DNA of 64,000 nt from Gonapodya prolifera JEL478 (lineage: Eukaryota; Monoblepharomycota; Monoblepharidomycetes; Monoblepharidales; Gonapodyaceae). Numbering within the stretch: the first letter of the stretch is position 1; every line of letters begins with the position of its first letter. Location of the stretch: NCBI GenBank assembly GCA_001574975.1, contig KQ965752.1, forward strand, positions 314,802-378,801, written 5' to 3'. Shown here one piece after another: positions 57,947 through 64,000 of the stretch. The notes beneath the pieces are model-generated. The model made no database searches. It was given only the letters and a program-made list of their open reading frames with translations, and was not told where the DNA came from. The translations under genes and the position numbers were made by a program.

Positions 57947-59850
57947 GTGGACACTCCAAAGCAGGCAAGGATTTTAGAAAAGAACTTTACTGTAGTGGTC
58001 TCCCTTGGTCACATATACAACACACCGGTGAATCCAAACATCCTGCAATCCACGAAGCACAGGTCGATGGATCGCGACCAAATCAAAAAAGGATTGTCGG
58101 ACGGTGATTTGCGTGTTTTTATCAAGTAAAAGTCGGGGAATCAGTTGAATCACGAAGCCTTCACCGCTTTCGCTCACTCCCGAAACAACGTCACGGATGC
58201 CACTCACCACGCACGACTTTCAATTAGAGTGAGCGATGCGCTTATATGATGTTGCCGTCGACCTTCGATGAACGCAGCTTCTCGTTTCAAGCACTCTGTT
58301 CGCCAAACCAACCACTGCGGAACTCTCCTTGCTCGTTCCTGAGAACGGAAGAAAAGACAAACTCAATCTCCCCTTATTTTCGACGAGCGAAGCCATTAGA
58401 AAGACGGTTTTGAGTGACTTGGCAGTGGCGCTGAGCCTCAATCCTGATGAAGTTGAAAACACTCGAAGTTACACCACAGCTTGGCGGAGATTTTTGTCGA
58501 GTGCAGCTTCTTCCAGACGACGCGAGATCATATCTGTATCTACGACTCAATAGCGAATTCCACCCACGACACCTTAATCGATTGCGTGGAGTCCTTATCG
58601 CGGGGGATATCCGGATGGAATATCTGTACAGATTTGTCGCCGCCCAAACAAGAACGGAGGAGGTACATTTCAAACACTCGAGATCGAGTTTGAGAACGTC
58701 GCACATATTCGGTCGGCAATTCTATCCCATAAGCTGTGAGTACTGGTCACTCCCGCTAAGTACACGATTGTGATATTGATTTATTCCCCTAATGATGGGC
58801 TTGATTAACTGTAGATCGTTTTCGGACAAACTGATGACATCTGAAGAAAAGGCAATGGGATTCGTCCGTGATTCTAGACTACAGTGACATTACAAATCCA
58901 GCTGATTGCGAACTCAGCGGACCGCTCGCTGAATCATTTACAGCTGCGCGATGGAGGCCACGCGACGCAGGACCACTGCTCGCATCGCAAGTGTCCAAAA
59001 CATCCGCTGGCTCTCACGTGGGGGACCGGCTATCCTGCGCTGTGCTGCTGGGTGTCTCCGGGCTCACCTTCAGGTACGTATAAACATGCGCGTGACGTGC
59101 CAATTGCGCTGTCCACGGAAAATGAAAAACAATGGTAACCATTCATCCATGTAACCAGGCGAAGGAGTTGTTCCGGGCTTCCAAGAAAGGCCTTGTCGTG
59201 CCCGCCAAGGGACCCCTGGGTCTGTACGTACATGTACCAATTGGTTCGCTCTGGGTTGGGGAGACAATATTAATATTGTCTAACGTCAAGGAATCAATTA
59301 CCATAGCTGTGAGTAATTTGTCAGTATGAATATCTGTGGAATCAGCATTTTGAATCGACTTCCCCTAGCACATCTTTGTCGGCTCTGCGTCGTGAGCTGC
59401 AGCCCCCACACAACGCCGACATCATAAATCGGACCAAAAACCGGTACCAAGTGCGGCTCTTCTACCCGAAAAAGGGTGACGCGAAGTCAGCGGGAAAGGT
59501 TGGCATATTCCAGGAGATCATTCCACTCACAGTAAGAACGATCACTCCATCTCGATACCACAGGTCATTGAGCACGTGTCCGTCTCGGAGTGGGACTCAA
59601 CGCCAAGAACGCAATCTCGTGCGCGATCCAGACAATCACGACACCTCGAGAGACAACACGTCCTCCGCCATCCGGTCCCGCAGCACACGTTCCACCAAAC
59701 GTTGAAAACGCTGCTCCTGTACCTGATGGCCAGACTGTACCAGAAGAATATGCTCCCACGAGTGACGCAAATTCTAGTGACGCGAATTCTATGACAAAGA
59801 GCAAAGCAAAAGCGCCGGCCGACTTTACAACTTTCGAATGTTCTTGATTA
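57947..59850 (+). pseudogene. Unresolved, probably decayed multi-exon coding region
   Basis: Several stretches look protein-like but switch frames without clear introns. They are SLLVPENGRKDKLNLPLFST and IRKTVLSDLAVALSLNPDEV (58320-58460); TLEVTPQLGGDFCRVQLLPD with DARSYLYLRLNSEFHPRHLN (58455-58575, next frame); FQTLEIEFENVAHIRSAILS (58670-58730, third frame); RSLNHLQLRDGGHATQDHCS (58930-58990); KGPLGLYVHVPIGS (59200-59250); INRTKNRYQVRLFYPKKGDA with GKVGIFQEIIPLT (59420-59530); and a Pro/Ser/Thr-rich tail to about 59850. At 58440-58550 all three plus frames are open. I recognise no family. It may be a damaged gene or one with unusual splicing; the strand is inferred from these segments. Confidence 0.3.
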
Positions 59851-60101
59851 ATTTAGCATTCCACACTTGGTATCGGCCACTTTTAATTGTGTACTGACGT
59901 ATTCCTTTGATCCTTAATGGAGTGAATTTGCAATATAATACTGTCGAATCCCTTGAATTCCTGGTCTTCCTAGCGAACTCCAATTTTCCAAAAACCGAAT
60001 CTGATTAGAAAAAAAGAATGGTCTCCTTGGCACCGAGCGTTATCTGCAGTTAGGGCCTGGACCAGTAGCAACGTGACGCTTTCGCACCACGCTGCAGTAT
60101 T

Positions 60102-60285
60102 GAGCCAACAATTAAATTCGTCGTGCAACACCACCCAAGTTACATATCAGAGCCAACAATTCAATTCGTTGCAACACCACCCAGGTTTATTCTGAGCCAA
60201 CAATCAAGTCGTCGCACAACACCATCCAGGTTGCTTGACTGAGCCCACAATGATATCGCATCGCAACGCCACCCGTTGCGATTTC
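60102..60285. repeat. Four imperfect tandem repeats of about 47 bp
   Basis: Units start at 60102, 60150, 60194 and 60241, each beginning GAGCC(A/C)ACAAT and containing CGTCGCACAACACCACCCAG or a variant. Unit lengths are 48, 44, 47 and ~45 bp, with substitutions increasing in the last copy. The block lies downstream of the GLDH stop (60429), in the intergenic region. Confidence 0.85.
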
Positions 60286-60428
60286 AACCCACATACGATT
60301 CATCTTGCTTCTCCACAGCCGCTCTTTCGTAGAACAGAGTCCGTGTAAAAACATTTCATTCTCATTTTGCTTGCTCACATGGTCTCACACCTTGAACGTA
60401 CGTACATTAATGATCACTCTATGAAGAT

Positions 60429-62782
60429 CTACCCCCCCTTCACAATTGGCCACAACGCGTCCACATCTGCATTCCCCAAGCACCCCTTGGGGTCCACTCG
60501 TCCCCTCCACCTACCCACCTCCTCAACCGCCGCCGCACCGAACCTATCTTTGACCCTCTGCGCGGCCCTCTGCCTCCCCATCGGATCGATGGGCACCTCC
60601 ACTTTCCCCCAATGCTCGAGCGCGCCGTACGCGGGCCACAAGTGCCGGCCGCACATATGCCGCCACGCAGAAAACGATTGCGAGATCGCTTGACGCTCCT
60701 TCTCGTTGGCCTCGTTGCCTGACTCGAGGGTCGGGAGGTACTGCATGATACCGACCCAGCAGAACACGGGGCGGCCGCCCGACCTGGGATTCGAGTAGGC
60801 AGCGGATATGGGTGAGGCAGAGGGAGCCGTCCACCGCTGCTCGAGCGGCTCGTGCGCGGGGATTTGGTAGTCGTGGATGAGTTGGTACAGGTCGGAAATG
60901 AACACGAGGTCCGGCGTGGGGTTTTGGAGCGCCGTGGCGCGCTGAACAGAGGCTGTCGACAGGCACGACTTTGGAGGCTGGCGGCGGGTCAGGAGGTGCG
61001 CGATGCTTGCCGACCAGCTTCCCGAGGCCTCTTTTGCTTCTTCGCCGGCCACTGGAGCCTGGATCGCGTAGTCCGCGCCTGCATCCTCCGCGACTTCGAA
61101 CCCGGACTGGAAGGCCACCTCGCACACCCATTGCTGTCCGCCGCAGTCGAAGCCGAGGATCTGGTCGGACCAGTCCACGCGGCATACAGGCGTGTTCTTG
61201 TGATAGGACGCCACCGCCGAGTTCACTCGCCGCACATGCGGGGTGTCCAGCGGGGAAACAGCGTATAGGCGGTCGCGAAGGGTGACGTAAGTGATGCCCG
61301 AGGAGGCAAAGTCGTCAGGGAGAGGTGGAAGAGCTTTTGGGTGTTGTGATGCCAGCTCTTGGTACAACCCCAACAGCTCTGCCGCCCGCTCGACAAGCGG
61401 CTTGCCCTCCGCGCCTGGAGCCACTCTGGCTGCTCTCGGCACACTCTCCTCGAACGCCGTCGCCTGGTCCGACCCGACGGGGTTCGCCGCCGTGACGACG
61501 ACGGTGTCCGTGTGTGGGATCCAGTGGTACCGCAGATGTCGGTTGGTGGAGAGCCATGTAGTGTGCATACGGGCGACGTGGTCGGGCGTGGTGGCGAAGG
61601 AACGTTCGATGAGTTGGTGGGCGGGGACGAGGCGGAGAGTTAAGTGGGCGGCGATGCCGAGCATGCCCATGGCGTGACGGGCGAGGTGAAAGAGGTGGGG
61701 ATCTGAGAGAAAAGAGGAATTCTCAGGCTTTGAATGGACACTTCGTCGCTTCATCACGGAAAGAAGCTTCATTTCAGAAAACTAAAGTTCATCTCATAAT
61801 TTGATCGTAACGAGAAGGTTGTGACATATTTGTGGAATTTCATCATGCAACAGAGATCCGGCATTTGCGTCCCACTCCCTCGATCGTCAAGCTCACCTTT
61901 GTCTACCCCAATATCCAGTGTAACCATCTCTGGAGTGACGAGTTTCATTGCGACAACGTACTCGTCTGCCGGAGCGATGGCTGCCCCGGATCCGTGAGCC
62001 CCCACCTGGGTGAATCCACCGACTTGCTGTTCACGGATGGAGGCGTAGTTGGGAAGGGTGAGGTTATACGGGCGGAGTGCTTCCACGAGCTATGAAGACA
62101 GACCGTCAGCCAAGTTCGTATGAACGTGGGTACAGTAAATAGACCACGGGATTCTAAAAGTACTCACCTGGTCAATCCGAATCCCTGCCTCGACGGTACA
62201 CTCCATCTTTTCCGGATCGACGGAGATGACTTTATCCATGAGAGCCATCTGCACCATTCCGAGCTCTTCGAAGGCGATTCCATTCGGACTGAGAGCACTT
62301 CCCACAGGCCGCATTTTCATTCCTGACTTGGCGGCCTTTGCGACAATCTCTTCGAGCTCTTCGAGAGAGGAGGGGTGGTGGATGAGAGAGTTGTGTGTCC
62401 TGACATGACGCGTCGCCGACCAATTCGAAAGATGCGTGTAGTCTGCTTCCGTGGGCATGTTGTAGTAGCCATAGCCCATGAATGCGGCCGACATGGCCAG
62501 TCCTGTCAGGACGGAATACAAAATTGGTCGTGATTTCCGAGGTTTGGGGTGCACAGAAGCATCGGAGGCGGGAGGTGGCGGGTGTGATGAAGAGGATGAT
62601 GATACGGATTCAGCTGCTGTCGAAAATAGTCGCGATTGCCGCGCGAATTCGATGCGGTGAACGTTCTGAAGGAGACGCGACCTCTCGAGTGGGAACAGCC
62701 ATCGGACGGCGGAATTCGCACTCCGCGAGACATTCGAATGATTCCTGCACGCGATGGACGCTGCGATGCGCCTGGAAGCCAT
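60429..62782 (-). CDS. GLDH: L-galactono-1,4-lactone dehydrogenase, plant type, mitochondrial
   Basis: GLDH catalyses the last step of ascorbate synthesis at the inner mitochondrial membrane, passing electrons to cytochrome c. Exons are 62782-62168, 62090-61897 and 61702-60429, with exact GT-AG phases. MASRRIAASIACRNHSNVSR is an Arg/Ser-rich presequence, then a membrane segment (ILYSVLTGLAMSAAFMGYGY). FAD-domain motifs are THLSNWSATRHVRTHNSLIH, MRPVGSALSPNGIAFEELGM, LMDKVISVDPEKMECTVEAG, PNYASIREQQVGGFTQVGAH and FHLARHAMGMLGIAAHLTLR. In the GSALS motif a Leu stands where covalent-flavin relatives have His, as in plant GLDH. The cap domain ends with EHWGKVEVP, the HWxK catalytic motif. The stop is TAG at 60429. 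It is complete and undamaged. Confidence 0.92.
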
Positions 62783-63147
62783 GCCAAGCGATATGTAAGC
62801 AACAAATGGACCAGGCACCGTGCTGCGGTTGTCGCGGACAGGGAGAAAATACCCGCTGATAACTGCACCGGAGGAAGTGTGAAATCCAAAAGCAGAAAAA
62901 AGAGCGATGGACGAAATGCTTTTACAAAGATGAAATTTCGGGTGAAACAGTCGATTCATAATTGAGTACCAATATTAGAGGTCTTAAACGATCTCTAATT
63001 CGCAGCAATACTACTCCAAAACTACCACACGCCGTAAGTGATGAGGAATAATATAAAGTAGATAGCAGAATAAATTAACAATGAAGGTAGAGACCAGCTC
63101 GATTACCAGTACCAGAGAAGCTACCACTGTAGCCCGCTCATCCATGA
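62783..63147. other. Promoter/spacer right of GLDH
   Basis: About 365 bp separate the GLDH start from the 3' end of the next minus-strand gene. The stretch 62960-63080 is AT-rich (AATATAAAGTA-like element near 63050). No coding or RNA feature was recognised. Confidence 0.4.
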
Positions 63148-64000
63148 TCACATCATGTCATAACAGCCTCCACCATCCTCCACCGACCGCGGCTTCCGCT
63201 GAGAAGTTGTCTCGCGAGTGACGACTGTTTGAAATTCTGCGGCGCCATTGGATCGATGATCTGACAGCAAAGCTGCTTGTTGGCCGGTCTCAACGCCACG
63301 GTTCCCATTTTCCAATGTTGAGCCCAAGTCATATGCCGAGGCAGCCGCTCCTATACCCGTGCTCCTTTCTGCTTTCTGTTGCACCAGTTCTCGTTTCACT
63401 CGGGCTGTCTCCTCCTGAGCGTCCTTTGAGCTTCGCTGCCATTTGCGCAAACTCAGCCTTTAGAATCTTCAGTTCGGCGTCCCGTTTGTTCAGCAAAGCA
63501 GTTTTCTCAGACAAGTCTCGTTGAGCTGAAGACACCGAGTCCAGTTGACGCGTCTTTGTGGCCAGTTCTGCTTGCACGGATGACAAAACGGTCGCCTAAA
63601 TTTCCAGCCATAAATAATCCACTTTACCCATGAAAATTTTAATAAAAAAAAAGAAAACATCAACTCACCAACTCCTGAACTTTGGCTTTGGTGCGTGCCG
63701 AATCCCGCTCCACATCAGCAAGTCCTGCACGCCTTTGAGCCTCCAGGCCGCGATCCGTGCCCTTGGTTCTCGTAACTGCTCCTGCAAAACTTTCACCTCC
63801 TCTGCGGACTGGAAGATGTCAAGTGGTTGTTAATCACTTGCGATGGCTCCTCACGTTTAGTGACAAAATTTCTTATTGGCAGACACTGCATGAGTAACCC
63901 TCACCATTTCCCGCAATTCCTTTGCAGTGCGGACCACGTCAGCATCTTTACCCTCGACCATCCTCCTGAGCGACCTCAACTCATCCTGCATCTTCAAACC
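63148..64000 (-). CDS. Coiled-coil protein, C-terminal end only
   Basis: The gene enters from the right edge. Exons separated by GT-AG introns read MQDELRSLRRMVEGKDADVV with RTAKELREMV, then LEAQRRAGLADVERDSARTK with AKVQEL, then SSVQAELATKTRQLDSVSSA, QRDLSEKTALLNKRDAELKI and LKAEFAQMAAKLK. All are heptad-rich and likely a long coiled coil. The end of the gene, DAQEETARVKRELVQQKAER followed by a Ser/Gly-rich tail to CYDMM and TGA at 63148, lies in a frame one base away from the preceding exon with no intron between them (near 63430). Function not recognisable from this fragment. Confidence 0.6.

Noticed and set aside
59376-59530. SMC-hinge-like reading suggested by GPLGLYVHV
   Set aside because: There is no flanking coiled coil or Walker motif and the match is only a few residues long.

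Overview
This is nuclear DNA of a eukaryote with compact, intron-rich genes. Introns are mostly 50-200 bp with GTGAGT/GTACGT-type donors. The gene content points to a flagellated (zoosporic) fungus, most likely a chytrid-grade lineage. It combines fungal families (RTA1-like membrane protein, fungal-type PARP zinc-finger protein, ACR3 arsenite permease, SIN3 with three PAH domains) with motile-flagellum genes that Dikarya lack: outer-arm dynein intermediate chain 2 (DNAI2), the outer-arm docking-complex protein ODAD3/CCDC151, and a NEK6/7-type kinase. The assignment is an inference from gene content; no rRNA or other marker is present.

Layout, left to right. 0-1.7 kb: 3'-truncated multipass membrane protein with a disordered N-terminus. 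2-4.7 kb: two tandem copies of an F-box-like/LRR-like family. 6.2-7.6 kb: NEK kinase. 7.9-10.3 kb: DNAI2. 10.5-14.7 kb: large RGS-domain protein with a repeated KLxxFFG-type motif. 15.1-19.5 kb: three more F-box-like copies, all damaged. 19.6-20.8 kb: DUF1295/steroid 5-alpha-reductase-like membrane enzyme. 21.2-25.6 kb: a TKL-like kinase fused to 14 near-identical 42-residue TPRs, bracketed by ~320 bp direct repeats that are copies of the 3' end of the adjacent ODAD3 gene. 25.4-27.7 kb: ODAD3. 27.9-29.5 kb: mitochondrial BCKDK/PDK-type kinase. 29.5-30.8 kb: another frameshifted F-box-like copy. 31-32.1 kb: metallo-beta-lactamase relic. 32.3-33.5 kb: unknown protein. 33.75-36.4 kb: head-to-head ACR3 and GDAP1-like GST. 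36.5-37.7 kb: enolase-phosphatase E1. 37.9-43.7 kb: SIN3. 44-53 kb: a broken viral D5-type primase-helicase in two halves, separated by three cellular genes (PARP zinc finger, RTA1-like, P5C dehydrogenase). 53-57.8 kb: NmrA-like SDR, an unknown protein and an LRWD1-like WD protein. 57.9-59.9 kb: unresolved, probably decayed coding sequence. 60.1-60.3 kb: short tandem repeat. 60.4-62.8 kb: plant-type L-galactono-1,4-lactone dehydrogenase. 63.1-64 kb: 3' end of a coiled-coil protein.

Functional threads: flagellar assembly and motility (NEK, DNAI2, ODAD3), mitochondrial metabolism (BCKDK, P5CDH, GLDH), a possible arsenic/thiol detoxification pair (ACR3 + GST), and chromatin (SIN3, LRWD1-like, PARP zinc finger). 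Two processes stand out: repeated duplication and decay of the F-box-like family (six copies), and the split endogenous viral replication gene. The least explained signals are the kinase-TPR insertion between duplicated ODAD3 tails and the viral primase/helicase halves that meet at nearly the same protein position.
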